A stretch of 64,000 bases of DNA from CAXXOZ01 sp963676435 (GCA_963676435.2 CAXXOZ010000018.1:62001-126000), one strand, 5' to 3'; shown: positions 17,259 to 26,895, numbered from the stretch's first letter. Numbers and translations: made by a program. The notes: a model not told the origin generated them from the sequence alone.

Positions 17259-17293
17259 ACAACTTTTGCAATGTTTGTTACAACTTTTACAAT
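17259..17293. promoter_or_regulatory. Direct repeat, candidate AraC operator of module 1
   Basis: Two 14-base repeats, ACAACTTTTGCAAT (17259-17272) and ACAACTTTTACAAT (17280-17293), differ at one base and lie 21 bases apart, exactly two helical turns, as expected for an AraC dimer. The downstream copy would abut the -35 region of a promoter with -10 candidates TACAAT (17306-17311) or TATGAT (17311-17316). Confidence 0.65.
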
Positions 17294-17369
17294 TTGATTA
17301 GAAAATACAATATGATAAATTTATTAAAATATTAAATTCTAATTATTTATGTATATAAGGAGGAAGTTA

Positions 17370-18887
17370 ATGTCAGCAGTAAAACAGGAAGTATTGTTTG
17401 AAGCAAAGAACATATGCAAAAACTTCGGAATTACCGTTGCGTTGGATCAAGTTACTATAACTGTTTTTCGTGGGGAAATCAGAGGTTTAATTGGTGAAAA
17501 CGGTTCAGGTAAATCAACTTTAAGTTCTATAGCAGCAGGAATGCTACAGCCGACAAAAGGAGAAATGTTCTTTAAAGGAGAGAAACATAAACCCACATCA
17601 ATGATTGAAGCAGCAGAATTAGGCATCGGAATGATTGTTCAGGAAATGGGAACAATTTCGGGAATATCAATTGCACAGAATATTTTTTTGGGGAGCGAAA
17701 ATAAATTTAGAAATAAAGGCTTAATAAGCAAAAAATTAATGAATATTGCTGCAAAGAAATCTCTAGAAAATATAGGTGTATTTGGTATAGATCCAAGCAA
17801 ATCAATTGATACACTTGATATGCAGGAGAGAAAGCTTATAGAGGTTGCTAAAGTTATGAATAGTAATCCTGAAATCTTGGTAGTTGATGAAACAACAACA
17901 GCTCTTTCACAAAAAGGAAGAACAATTTTGTATGGAATAATGGAGAAAATGAAAAAGGCAGGAAAGTCAGTTATTTTTATTTCACATGATCTTGAAGAAA
18001 CAATAGAGCATTGTGATTCATTATCAGTTTTGAGAGATGGCATAAAAATTGCAACACTAAAAAAAGAGGACTTTGAAGAAAATAAAATTAAAACATATAT
18101 GGTAGGTCGTGAAATCGGTGAAAAATATTATCGCGAAGATAATGAATGTACATATGATGAAGAAGTTATTATTGATGTAAACAATCTTACTACAGGTAAA
18201 GGATTAACCCAAAATGTTAGCTTTAAACTTCATAAAGGTGAGATTCTAGGTATAGGAGGACTTTCTCATTGCGGTATGCATGAACTGGGAAGAGCAGTTT
18301 TTGGAGAAGAAAAAGTTGTAACTGGAAATATAACACATGGCCCATCTCAGGATATAATTAATGATGCAAAAGTGGCTATAAAGCACGAAATGGGATATGT
18401 ATCAAAAAATCGTGATTTAGAAGGAATTGTTTTAAAAGCAAGTGTTAAAGAAAATATAATAGGGGCTAGTTTCGATAAGGTAAAAGGACCTGGACCACTT
18501 ATTCTACCTAATAAAGAAAGAAAATATCTTGAAAATGTGGTAAACCAGTTAAATATAAAATGTAGCGGAATTGATGCACTTGTAGAATCAATGTCTGGAG
18601 GCAATAAACAAAAAGTTGTTTTTGCAAAATGGATAGCAAGAAAATCAAAAATACTTGTTCTTGATTGTCCCACAAGAGGAGTAGATATCGGAGTAAAAGC
18701 AGCCATGTATGAATTGATGGAGTCAATGAAAAAAGAGGGTAAATCCATTATTATGATTTCGGAAGAAATGACAGAATTATTAGGAATGTGTGACAGAATA
18801 CTTGTCATGAGGGATGGAGAAATATCTGGAGAACTCGAAAGAGGAACAAACTTTAATGAAAATGAAATGTTGGAATTAATGATTTAG
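17370..18887 (+). CDS. Sugar ABC transporter ATPase (RbsA/MglA type), module 1
   Basis: The 505-residue protein has two tandem ATPase domains, as in monosaccharide importers. Domain 1 has Walker A GENGSGKST, Walker B LVVDET and H-loop ISHD, but a degenerate signature (LDMQERK). Domain 2 has a good signature (MSGGNKQK), a degenerate Walker A (GGLSHCGMHELG) and LVLDCPTRGVD, with Cys in place of the catalytic Glu. Only one of the two composite ATP sites can be catalytically complete. ATG 17370 has AAGGAGG at 17357-17363. It starts the operon with two permeases, a binding lipoprotein and glucuronate-pathway genes, so it likely energises uptake of a glucuronide or uronate. Confidence 0.92.
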   Translation: MSAVKQEVLFEAKNICKNFGITVALDQVTITVFRGEIRGLIGENGSGKSTLSSIAAGMLQPTKGEMFFKGEKHKPTSMIEAAELGIGMIVQEMGTISGISIAQNIFLGSENKFRNKGLISKKLMNIAAKKSLENIGVFGIDPSKSIDTLDMQERKLIEVAKVMNSNPEILVVDETTTALSQKGRTILYGIMEKMKKAGKSVIFISHDLEETIEHCDSLSVLRDGIKIATLKKEDFEENKIKTYMVGREIGEKYYREDNECTYDEEVIIDVNNLTTGKGLTQNVSFKLHKGEILGIGGLSHCGMHELGRAVFGEEKVVTGNITHGPSQDIINDAKVAIKHEMGYVSKNRDLEGIVLKASVKENIIGASFDKVKGPGPLILPNKERKYLENVVNQLNIKCSGIDALVESMSGGNKQKVVFAKWIARKSKILVLDCPTRGVDIGVKAAMYELMESMKKEGKSIIMISEEMTELLGMCDRILVMRDGEISGELERGTNFNENEMLELMI

Positions 18888-18898
18888 TGGAGGGAATA

Positions 18899-19870
18899 AT
18901 GATAAACGGAAAAAAGGAAAACAAAATTAAAACAGCAAATGTTAAAAATCTTCTTATTAATCTGACTCCTATAATAGGTTTGGTTCTAACAATTATAGTT
19001 TTTGCTATATTGACTGAGGGAAGAACTATAGGTCATATAAATGTGAAGATTCTTATAAATAATTTTCTTATTACAAGTATTGTAGCAGTTGGAGCTGTTT
19101 TTGCATTTGGATGTGGAGCTCTTGATATGTCATTAGGAGGATCAGTTTGTCTAACTGTTATTTCAGGAGCATTGGTTGCAAGAGGTACAGGATCAATGTT
19201 TTTAATGATAATAACAATTGTAGCAGTTTCGCTTGCAATTGCACTTGCTAAAGGTCTGATAACAGCATTTTTAGATCTTCCAGTTTTTATTGTAACGATT
19301 GTTATTGGTACATTGCTTTCAACTATTGGTCTTGTTCTATTAGGGAATGAAACTACGATTTCTTTAAGTAAAATTATAACATTTGAGGAAAGCACAGTTT
19401 TATATGTACTCATAATCGGAATATTTTTTGTATGCTCTCTTATAATTTTCAACTATACAAAAATAGGAAAAGGTATAAAGCTTCAGGGAGGTAGCCTTGT
19501 TGTAGCTAAGCAAATGGGTATTAACCCTAAACTTAATAAAATTATAGCATTCCTTATGGTAGGAATAGCTGTGGCTTTAGCTGCAATTGTTATTATATTA
19601 AGGACCAAGACCGCCAGTGCTACAACTGCTGCAGGAATTGGCACAGATATTATGGTAGCGATTGTTTTAGGTGGTATGCCTTTAAGCGGAGGGCCAAGAT
19701 CTAGAATAAGCTCAGGTTTAATTGGTGCGGCAACTATAACAGTACTTAATAATGGTCTTTCTGTTGTGGGTCTTACAAGTGATGTTGTGCAGATAGTTAG
19801 AGGAATAATTTTTCTCGGTGTAGTATTTATAACAAGTATGACGTACCGAACAAAATTATTACCAAGATAA
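18899..19870 (+). CDS. Sugar ABC transporter permease A, module 1
   Basis: The 323-residue protein has about nine hydrophobic segments and the family marks of RbsC-type permeases: a GALDMSLGG loop near residue 75 (family D-x-S-x-G) and LGGMPLSGGPRSRIS near the C terminus, contacting the ATPase. It is one of two different permeases in the operon, so the channel is probably a heterodimer. The ATG at 18899 is chosen (GGAGGG at 18889-18894); a GTG 12 bases upstream overlaps the previous stop and lacks spacing. Confidence 0.9.
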   Translation: MINGKKENKIKTANVKNLLINLTPIIGLVLTIIVFAILTEGRTIGHINVKILINNFLITSIVAVGAVFAFGCGALDMSLGGSVCLTVISGALVARGTGSMFLMIITIVAVSLAIALAKGLITAFLDLPVFIVTIVIGTLLSTIGLVLLGNETTISLSKIITFEESTVLYVLIIGIFFVCSLIIFNYTKIGKGIKLQGGSLVVAKQMGINPKLNKIIAFLMVGIAVALAAIVIILRTKTASATTAAGIGTDIMVAIVLGGMPLSGGPRSRISSGLIGAATITVLNNGLSVVGLTSDVVQIVRGIIFLGVVFITSMTYRTKLLPR

Positions 19871-19924
19871 TGTGGATATTGTAAGCGAAAGCATATAATA
19901 TAAAAATTTTTAGGAGGAAATATT

Positions 19925-21040
19925 GTGATGAAAAAAAAGATTGTGGTTTTATTATTAACACTTGCAATGGTGCTTTCTTTGGGGGCCTGTGGAAATTCTG
20001 AGGACTCTGATCTTTCAGAAGTTATGATTGGTGTAGTGGTTTCTGATCCTACAAATTCAGAGGTAATTCAATTAGTTGATTACTTGACATATCTTTCAGA
20101 AAACATGCCTATTAGTTTTAAAATATCAGAGAAAACAAGTAATATGGAAGATGAGCTTACTTTTATTGAAGAGTGTGCTATAAGTGGTTGTAAAGGTATT
20201 ATTGGGCAGTATTCATCAAATGCAGAGACAGCTCTGGCAAAATGTGCTGAATATGAAATGTATTATACAAGTGCAACAGCTTGTAAAGATGAAGAAATTT
20301 ATGAAGCAAATAAAGATAATCCATTTTTTTTAGGTGGAGTAACCTATGGTAATGGTGATTATGATGCGTTATATGAAATGGGCCAATATCTATCAGATTT
20401 AGGATGCGAAAAAATTGTTTATGCAAGTGGTGGAGCAGATTTTGGAATACAAATGTTTGTTGACCGACAAAACGGTTTTAAAGCAGCAATTGATGATGCG
20501 GGTCTTGTTTATGATGATGTTGTTATAACTGTTAGCGGTTTTCCAAATGACTCATTTTTTGCAGCACAGCAAGCGGCATTATCAGAAGACATAGATGCTG
20601 TATGTGCTTCATTCAACGGAGTAGACTACTGGGTTGCTCCAATGGCTTCAAATGGATTAACAGGAAGCGTTCCACTTGCAAGTTATGGATCATTAAATGA
20701 TACATATATCCAAGCAATGGAAGACGGAGCATTAGCAGTTTTAGCAGCAGTAAATGTTCAGAAATACGGTATTGAAGCAGCGATGATTTTTAACGCAGTC
20801 AACGGAGATGCTTCAGTTTTAAAAGAAGATGGTGTTACAGCAACAAAAGTTGCAATACCCGTTTGGCTGATTTCAAGTACAGAAGATGCAAAAACAATTT
20901 ATGATATACAGCAGAATGAAAGAATATTTAACACAGATGATATTTTAAGTTTATGTACATCAAGTAATCCAGAAGCTAGTTACCAGACACTTTTAGATTT
21001 ATTAGAAAGCGGTTCAGTTGAAAATTTATTAGCAAGATAA
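19925..21040 (+). CDS. Sugar-binding lipoprotein, module 1
   Basis: The 371-residue protein has a lipoprotein signal peptide (basic start, hydrophobic core, lipobox LGAC near residue 23) and a periplasmic-binding type 1 fold related to the LacI/RbsB group (VMIGVVVSDPTN, then GCKGIIGQYSSNAE). It would capture the sugar outside the membrane for the two permeases. The start is GTG 19925 or ATG 19928; both follow AGGAGG at 19912-19917. A stable 15-bp hairpin immediately follows, which may hold this transcript level above that of the later genes. Confidence 0.88.
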   Translation: MMKKKIVVLLLTLAMVLSLGACGNSEDSDLSEVMIGVVVSDPTNSEVIQLVDYLTYLSENMPISFKISEKTSNMEDELTFIEECAISGCKGIIGQYSSNAETALAKCAEYEMYYTSATACKDEEIYEANKDNPFFLGGVTYGNGDYDALYEMGQYLSDLGCEKIVYASGGADFGIQMFVDRQNGFKAAIDDAGLVYDDVVITVSGFPNDSFFAAQQAALSEDIDAVCASFNGVDYWVAPMASNGLTGSVPLASYGSLNDTYIQAMEDGALAVLAAVNVQKYGIEAAMIFNAVNGDASVLKEDGVTATKVAIPVWLISSTEDAKTIYDIQQNERIFNTDDILSLCTSSNPEASYQTLLDLLESGSVENLLAR

Positions 21041-21046
21041 ATATTA

Positions 21047-21081
21047 TTTCATATCAGGTACAGATAGTACCTGATATGAAA
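21047..21081 (+). promoter_or_regulatory. Intra-operon hairpin after the binding-protein gene
   Basis: TTTCATATCAGGTAC (21047-21061) pairs perfectly over 15 bases with 21067-21081, leaving a 5-base loop. There is no T tract, so it is more likely a 3'-end stabiliser of the binding-protein mRNA than a terminator. Confidence 0.75.
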
Positions 21082-21095
21082 CAAAGGAGTTTATA

Positions 21096-22109
21096 ATGGA
21101 AAGAGCAAAGAAAATCAGCTTGAATTTAATAAAAATGATAATTCTACCTATTATTGTATATTTAATATTTTTTATTATATGCAGAATTCAAGGAGCGGAT
21201 AAATTTGGTGTTGGAACTGACTTAATGGTTATTTTCAGAACAACCATTTATACAGGCTTTATAGCACTCGCTGTTTCTTATAACTTAACGTCAGGAAGAT
21301 TTGATTTTAGTATAGGAGCAGTACTGATATTATCTACAATATTGGGAGTAAATATTTCACTTCAGTTTGGATTAGGCCCAGTTCCAATGCTTATGTTATG
21401 TTTAATAAGTGGAGCGATATTAGGTACAATAAGTGGTTTTGTATATATAGTTTTAAGGTTGCCTCCTATGATTGTTTCGTTAGGGGTGGCAATGATATAT
21501 GAGGCAATTGGCTTTGTAATTACTAAAGGAAGAGGAGCAAGTTTAATAGGAAAAGAAGAACTATTAATTTGGTCAAAACAACCATATATTTATATTTTAT
21601 GTATTGCAGTTTTAATAGTTTTATTTATTCTTTTAAACAAAACTCAGTTCGGATATAACACTAACTCATTAAGAAGTGGTCAGCAGATTGCTGTAAATAC
21701 AGGTATTAAAGAAAAAACAAATACAGTTATCTGTTATGCAATTGCAGGTACATTGTTAGCTGGAGCTGGAGTTATAAGTATAAGTATACTTGGTACAATG
21801 CCACCAAATCTTGGTCTTACAAGTATTGCATACATACAAAATGCATTTTTGCCAATGTTCATTGGAAATGTATTAGCAAAATTTGGAGATAGAAATACAG
21901 GGGTAATTATTGGATCATTAACTCAATCAATAATTACATCCGCTTTCGGAAGTTTAGGTATTTCATCATCATGGCAGTTGATTTTAAACAGTATAATTGT
22001 AATCTGTTTCTTTGCATATGCTTATAATACTTATAGAATTATTGAATTTGAAATGTTTAAGCAAAAGAAAAATAAGGCAATTTCAAACCTTAAGAAGCAG
22101 GAGGACTAA
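21096..22109 (+). CDS. Sugar ABC transporter permease B, module 1
   Basis: The 337-residue protein is a second, distinct permease of the RbsC type, with about nine membrane segments and the loop SGRFDFSIGAVLIL near residue 65. It differs from permease A over most of its length, so the pair probably forms a heterodimeric channel served by the two-domain ATPase. It lies between the binding-protein hairpin and uxuA, which starts 2 bases after its stop, tying transport and catabolism into one transcript. AAAGGAG precedes the ATG. Confidence 0.9.
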   Translation: MERAKKISLNLIKMIILPIIVYLIFFIICRIQGADKFGVGTDLMVIFRTTIYTGFIALAVSYNLTSGRFDFSIGAVLILSTILGVNISLQFGLGPVPMLMLCLISGAILGTISGFVYIVLRLPPMIVSLGVAMIYEAIGFVITKGRGASLIGKEELLIWSKQPYIYILCIAVLIVLFILLNKTQFGYNTNSLRSGQQIAVNTGIKEKTNTVICYAIAGTLLAGAGVISISILGTMPPNLGLTSIAYIQNAFLPMFIGNVLAKFGDRNTGVIIGSLTQSIITSAFGSLGISSSWQLILNSIIVICFFAYAYNTYRIIEFEMFKQKKNKAISNLKKQED

Positions 22110-22111
22110 AC

Positions 22112-23167
22112 ATGAAACTATCTTTTAGATGGTATGGTGAAAGTGACAAAGTAACTCTAAGAAATATTGGTCAGATACCAGGAATGCATAGTATAGTAAC
22201 CGCTGTATATGATGTGCCAGCAGGTGAAGTATGGAGTAGTGAAAGTATAAATAAACTTAAAGTGCAAGTAGAAGATGTAGGACTTCATTTCGAAGTAATA
22301 GAGAGCATTCCTGTCCACGAAGATATTAAAATGGGAAAACAGACTAGGGATAAATATATTCAGAATTACTGTGAAAACATTAGAAGAGTAGCAAAAGCAG
22401 GGATAAAATGTGTTTGCTATAATTTCATGCCCGTTTTTGATTGGACAAGAACTCAGCTAGATTATGAACTAGAAGATGGTTCATCAACTTTGGTTTATTA
22501 TCAGGAGCAGGTTGATAAGGTTAATCCTATAAAGAGCGAAAGTGATTTGACACTTCCAGGATGGGATGCAAGTTATACAAGAGAAGGGTTAAAAGATGTT
22601 GTGACGCAGTATTCTGAAATTAATGAAGAAAAAATGTGGGAAAACCTCGAATACTTTTTAAAAAGTATAATTCCTGTAGCGGAAGAATGTGGTGTGAACA
22701 TGGCTATACATGAAGACGATCCATGTTGGAGTATTTTCGGTCTTCCAAGAATAATTACAGATGAAAAAAATCTAGACAGATTTTTAAAAATTGTTGATTC
22801 TAAAAGAAACGGTATCACACTTTGCACAGGATCTTTAGGTTGTTCAAGTAAAAATGATGTAGTGGAACTTGCTGCAAAATATGCAGCAATGGGAAGAATT
22901 CATTTTGTGCATATGAGAAATGTTAAATTACTAGAAAATGGATTTGAAGAAAGAGCACATTTATCTTCATGTGGAAGTCTTGATATGTATGCAATAATGA
23001 GGGCATTATATGAGAATGGCTTTGAAGGTTATATTAGGCCTGACCACGGAAGAATGATTTGGGGAGAAACAGGAAGGCCAGGTTACGGTTTATATGACAG
23101 GGCCTTGGGAGCAACATATTTAAATGGTCTCTGGGAAGCCATTGAAAAAACAAAATGTAAGGAGTAA
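22112..23167 (+). CDS. uxuA: Mannonate dehydratase (module 1)
   Basis: D-mannonate is converted to 2-keto-3-deoxy-D-gluconate (KDG). The 351 residues match the UxuA length. Recognisable stretches are MKLSFRWYGESD at the N terminus, CVCYNFMPVFDWTRT near 105-120, MAIHEDDP (metal-binding region) and YIRPDHGRMIWGE near the C terminus. It follows the transporter permease by 2 bases and precedes uxuB by 2 bases, so it belongs to one long operon. A close paralogue lies at 56565-57617. Confidence 0.95.
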   Translation: MKLSFRWYGESDKVTLRNIGQIPGMHSIVTAVYDVPAGEVWSSESINKLKVQVEDVGLHFEVIESIPVHEDIKMGKQTRDKYIQNYCENIRRVAKAGIKCVCYNFMPVFDWTRTQLDYELEDGSSTLVYYQEQVDKVNPIKSESDLTLPGWDASYTREGLKDVVTQYSEINEEKMWENLEYFLKSIIPVAEECGVNMAIHEDDPCWSIFGLPRIITDEKNLDRFLKIVDSKRNGITLCTGSLGCSSKNDVVELAAKYAAMGRIHFVHMRNVKLLENGFEERAHLSSCGSLDMYAIMRALYENGFEGYIRPDHGRMIWGETGRPGYGLYDRALGATYLNGLWEAIEKTKCKE

Positions 23168-23169
23168 AT

Positions 23170-24018
23170 ATGAATTTACCATTAAATACAGATTTAACAG
23201 GAAAAGTAGTAGTTATTACAGGAGCAGGTGGTGTACTTTGTGGAATGTTTGCAAAAGCTTTAGCACAGGCAGGAGCAAAAATAGCTGTTTTAGATTATAA
23301 CGAAGAAGCAGCAAAGATAGTAGCAGATGAAATTAATAATAGTGGAGCTTTAGCAAAAGCATATAAAGCAAATGTCCTTATCAAAGAAAGTTTAGAAGAA
23401 GTAAGAGCAAACGTTATAAAGGATTTAGGAAAGTGTGATATTTTAATAAATGGGGCTGGTGGAAATAATCCAAAAGCAACAACAGATAAAGAATATTTTG
23501 AAAAAGGAGATATTGAATCTGATACAATTTCATTTTTTGATTTAGATTCTTCAGGAGTTGAAAAAGTATTTAATTTAAACTTTATTGGAACTCTTCTACC
23601 AACTCAGATTTTTGCAAAAGATATGATAGATAGAAAAGGATGTACAATAATAAATATCTCTTCAATGAATGCATACACACCGCTTACAAAAATTCCAGCA
23701 TATAGTGGGGCAAAGGCAGCAATAAGTAACTTTACACAGTGGCTTGCCGTACATTTTTCAAAATCAGGAATCAGAGTAAATGCTATTGCACCAGGATTTT
23801 TTACAACTAAACAGAACGAAAAACTTTTGTTTAATGAAGATGGAACCCCAACTGCGAGGACTGGAAAAATATTAAATGCAACTCCAATGGGTAGATTTGG
23901 AGAGGCAGAAGAACTTTTAGGAAGCCTTTTATTTCTTATTAACAATGATGCAGCAGGATTTATAACAGGAGTTGTAATTCCTGTAGATGGTGGCTTCTCA
24001 GCATATTCAGGAGTTTAG
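23170..24018 (+). CDS. uxuB: SDR-type D-mannonate oxidoreductase (fructuronate reductase), module 1
   Basis: The 282-residue short-chain dehydrogenase has the NAD(P) loop TGAGGVLCG (about 19-27), the ILINGAGGNNP strand, a catalytic Ser in INISSMNAY and Y-x-x-x-K as YSGAK near 178. This is the SDR version of UxuB known in Firmicutes (B. subtilis YjmF), not the long-chain polyol dehydrogenase of E. coli. It reduces D-fructuronate to D-mannonate. It stands directly between uxuA and the aldolase gene. A paralogue lies at 57619-58470. Confidence 0.9.
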   Translation: MNLPLNTDLTGKVVVITGAGGVLCGMFAKALAQAGAKIAVLDYNEEAAKIVADEINNSGALAKAYKANVLIKESLEEVRANVIKDLGKCDILINGAGGNNPKATTDKEYFEKGDIESDTISFFDLDSSGVEKVFNLNFIGTLLPTQIFAKDMIDRKGCTIINISSMNAYTPLTKIPAYSGAKAAISNFTQWLAVHFSKSGIRVNAIAPGFFTTKQNEKLLFNEDGTPTARTGKILNATPMGRFGEAEELLGSLLFLINNDAAGFITGVVIPVDGGFSAYSGV

Positions 24019-24019
24019 T

Positions 24020-24655
24020 ATGAAAAGTGTAAAAAGTTGCTTAGAGAAATATAAAATAATGCCTGTAATTGTGTTGGAAGATGAAAAGAAAGCAGTTGAT
24101 GTTGCTAAGGCATTGATTGATGGAGGGCTTCCATGTGCAGAAATTACTTTTAGAACCAAGACCGCTCAATCAAGTATAAAACTTATAACAGAAAACTTTC
24201 CTGATATGATGGTAGGAGCAGGAACAATTCTTACAACAGAGCAGGTTGATAGTGCGATAGAATCAGGTGCGAAATTTGTTGTTAGTCCAGGTCTTAATCC
24301 TAAGATTGTTGAATACTGTATTCAGAAAAAAATTCCAATTATACCTGGGTGTTCAAATCCAACAGATATTGAGATGGCACTTGAACTTGGTTTGAAACTT
24401 CTTAAATTTTTTCCAGCAGAGGCGGCTGGAGGAGCAAAAATGATTAAAGCACTATCTGATCCTTATAATATGGTTGAATTTATGCCTACAGGTGGAATAA
24501 ATCAAGACAATATTCTTAATTATCTAAACTGCAATAGTGTTTTAGCATGTGGTGGTTCATGGATGGTAAATAAGGATTTAATTGCAAATAGTGAATTTGA
24601 AAAGATTAAAGAACTTACAAAATCGGTAATGAAGAAACTTAGTATTGGAGAATAA
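24020..24655 (+). CDS. eda: KDPG (2-keto-3-deoxy-6-phosphogluconate) aldolase, module 1
   Basis: The 211-residue class I aldolase has the catalytic Glu and Arg in EITFRT, the Schiff-base Lys in LKFFPAEAAGG and the FMPTGGIN phosphate loop. It cleaves KDPG to pyruvate and glyceraldehyde 3-phosphate. The ATG at 24020 overlaps no other coding sequence and starts 2 bases after the uxuB stop; the longer frame from 23987 is inside uxuB. The KDG kinase needed to make KDPG is not encoded nearby. The paralogue is at 58474-59109. Confidence 0.92.
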   Translation: MKSVKSCLEKYKIMPVIVLEDEKKAVDVAKALIDGGLPCAEITFRTKTAQSSIKLITENFPDMMVGAGTILTTEQVDSAIESGAKFVVSPGLNPKIVEYCIQKKIPIIPGCSNPTDIEMALELGLKLLKFFPAEAAGGAKMIKALSDPYNMVEFMPTGGINQDNILNYLNCNSVLACGGSWMVNKDLIANSEFEKIKELTKSVMKKLSIGE

Positions 24656-24658
24656 ATT

Positions 24659-26068
24659 ATGGAACCTTTTTTGGGAAAAGATTTTTTATTGAAAAACGAA
24701 TGGTCGAAGCATTTATATCATGATTATGCAGAAAAAATGCCTATAATTGATTACCATTGTCATATTGATCCAAGTGAAATTGCAACTAACAAAAAATTTG
24801 AAAATATAACTCAGTTATGGTTAGGAGCAGATCATTACAAATGGAGATTAATGAGATCTAACGGAGTTAATGAACACTTTATTACTGGTGATGCTACAGA
24901 TAGAGAAAAGTTTCAAATGTGGGCTGAAACCTTGGAGCTTTCCATAGGAAATCCTATATATCATTGGAGTCATTTAGAATTACAGAGGTATTTTGAATAT
25001 AATGGTATTTTGAATGGAGAAACGGCTCAGGAAGTATGGGATATTTCTATTGAAAAGCTTAAAAGCACTGAAATGACATCAAAAGAGTTAATAAAAAAAT
25101 CAAATGTAAAAGTTTTATGCACAACAGATGATCCCGTGGATAAATTGGAATGGCATGAAAAAATAAAGTTAGATGAACATTTTAGTATAAGGGTTTTGCC
25201 TACCTGGAGGCCAGATAAATCAATATCAATTGAAAAATTTGATTTTGTAGATTATATATATAGTCTAGGCGAAACAAGTGGTGTAAAGATTGAAAGTTTT
25301 GAAAGTTTAAAAAAAGCACTGGAAATCCGAATGGAATACTTTAAGAAAAGTGGATGCATATTAAGTGATCATGGACTTGAATATATAATGTATATGCCAG
25401 CAAGTGATGAAAAGATAAGTGAAATACTCATTAAAAGAATTAATGGATATGAACTATCAGAAGAGGAAAAGCTTGAATATAAAACAGGACTTCTTTTATT
25501 TCTAGCGAGAAAATACCACGAAATTGGCTGGACAATGCAATTACATTATGGGATTAAAAGAAATAACGATAAAAAAAGATTTGAAAAATTAGGGCCAGAT
25601 ACGGGGTTTGACAGCATTGCAAGTGTTGTACCAAATAATGAGCTTGTAGAATTTTTAAATGCTCTTGCATATACAGATGAATTACCAAAAACAATCCTTT
25701 ATTCACTTAATCCTATGGACAATCCTTCAATTGGCACAATTATAGGATGTTTTCAAAATGATGAAGCAGTTGGAAAGATCCAACATGGTAGCGCATGGTG
25801 GTTTAACGACCATAAGCAGGGGATGGTAGATCAGCTGACAAGTTTGGCAAGTTTAAGTTTACTTGGAAATTTTGTAGGAATGCTAACTGATTCCAGAAGT
25901 TTTCTTTCATACACAAGGCATGAATACTTTAGAAGAATTCTATGCAATTTTATTGGTGAGATGGTAGAAAACGGTGAATATCCTGCTGAGGAAGGAGCAT
26001 TGAAAAAAATTATAGAAGGTATATGTTATAATAATATAAGAAGATACCTAGGTCTAAATGGAGGTTAA
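24659..26068 (+). CDS. uxaC: Glucuronate (uronate) isomerase, module 1
   Basis: The 469-residue protein is a full-length UxaC, an amidohydrolase-superfamily enzyme. The metal motif is IDYHCHIDP (about 29-37); other marks are DDPVDKLEWH, RPDK, SDHGLE and GMLTDSRSFLSYTRHEYFRR near the C terminus. It converts D-glucuronate to D-fructuronate (and galacturonate to tagaturonate). Because only uxuA/uxuB, not uxaA/uxaB, are present, the pathway here is for glucuronate. It is the first metabolic step although its gene comes fourth. Paralogue at 59114-60508. Confidence 0.95.
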   Translation: MEPFLGKDFLLKNEWSKHLYHDYAEKMPIIDYHCHIDPSEIATNKKFENITQLWLGADHYKWRLMRSNGVNEHFITGDATDREKFQMWAETLELSIGNPIYHWSHLELQRYFEYNGILNGETAQEVWDISIEKLKSTEMTSKELIKKSNVKVLCTTDDPVDKLEWHEKIKLDEHFSIRVLPTWRPDKSISIEKFDFVDYIYSLGETSGVKIESFESLKKALEIRMEYFKKSGCILSDHGLEYIMYMPASDEKISEILIKRINGYELSEEEKLEYKTGLLLFLARKYHEIGWTMQLHYGIKRNNDKKRFEKLGPDTGFDSIASVVPNNELVEFLNALAYTDELPKTILYSLNPMDNPSIGTIIGCFQNDEAVGKIQHGSAWWFNDHKQGMVDQLTSLASLSLLGNFVGMLTDSRSFLSYTRHEYFRRILCNFIGEMVENGEYPAEEGALKKIIEGICYNNIRRYLGLNGG

Positions 26069-26069
26069 A

Positions 26070-26891
26070 GTGAAAAACAAGGAATTTTTAATTTGTGTTG
26101 ATTCAGATGGATGCATAATGGACGGCATGACTATAAAGCATATAAAATGTTTTTATCCATGTATTGCGGAAGTATGGAATCTTCCCGTGAAATCGGACGC
26201 TTATTTGAATATATGGAGTAAAATAAATTTATTCTCTCAAAATAGAGGGATTAACAGATTTAAAGGTTTGGAAATATTTTTTAAAAAACTTATAGAAATG
26301 GATGCTATTAACGAAGAAATTAGTAAATTCAGTGAATGGTGTACGAACACTAAGGTTCTTTCAAACTCAAGCCTATATGAAGAAATTAAAAAGACGGATG
26401 ATGATTTTTTAAAAAAAGCACTTCACTGGTCAAAAAGAGTTAACGAAGAAATTGAAAAAATGCCAGAAGGAAGTATTGTGCCTTTCGATTTTACAAATAC
26501 AGCATTAGCCAAGGCAGCCCAAAATGCTGATATAGCTATTGTATCATCTGCAAATAGGGAAGCAGTAAACTCTGAATGGGAAAAACACAATCTTTTACAA
26601 AGTGTAAAATATATTATGACTCAGGAAGATGGTACGAAAGCTGAATGCATAAAAACCTTATTAAATTATGGATATAAAAAAGAGAGCTCTCTTATGATAG
26701 GAGATGCACCTGGAGATATGCAGGCAGCTCTTAAAAATGATATATTATTCTATCCAATAATTGCCGGTAAAGAAGAAAAATCATGGGAAGATTTTGTTTA
26801 TAAAATTTTGAAATCAATTTTTGAAAGTAGATATAGAAAAGAGTATATGGATACTTTTATAAATTCATTTAATGAAAATTTAGAAGGGTAA
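26070..26891 (+). CDS. HAD-superfamily phosphatase, module 1
   Basis: The 273-residue hydrolase has motif I CVDSDGC (nucleophile D11, acid/base D13), motif II VSSANREAV and motif IV MIGDAPGDM. A helical cap lies between motifs I and II, as in phosphoglycolate-phosphatase-like enzymes. The substrate is unknown, but the gene is conserved in both glucuronate modules, so a role in hexuronate catabolism or in removing a toxic phosphorylated intermediate is likely. I prefer GTG 26070 (ATGGAGG just before it, matching the GTG start of the paralogue at 60526) to the ATG at 26058. Confidence 0.8.
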   Translation: MKNKEFLICVDSDGCIMDGMTIKHIKCFYPCIAEVWNLPVKSDAYLNIWSKINLFSQNRGINRFKGLEIFFKKLIEMDAINEEISKFSEWCTNTKVLSNSSLYEEIKKTDDDFLKKALHWSKRVNEEIEKMPEGSIVPFDFTNTALAKAAQNADIAIVSSANREAVNSEWEKHNLLQSVKYIMTQEDGTKAECIKTLLNYGYKKESSLMIGDAPGDMQAALKNDILFYPIIAGKEEKSWEDFVYKILKSIFESRYRKEYMDTFINSFNENLEG

Positions 26892-26895
26892 TAAT

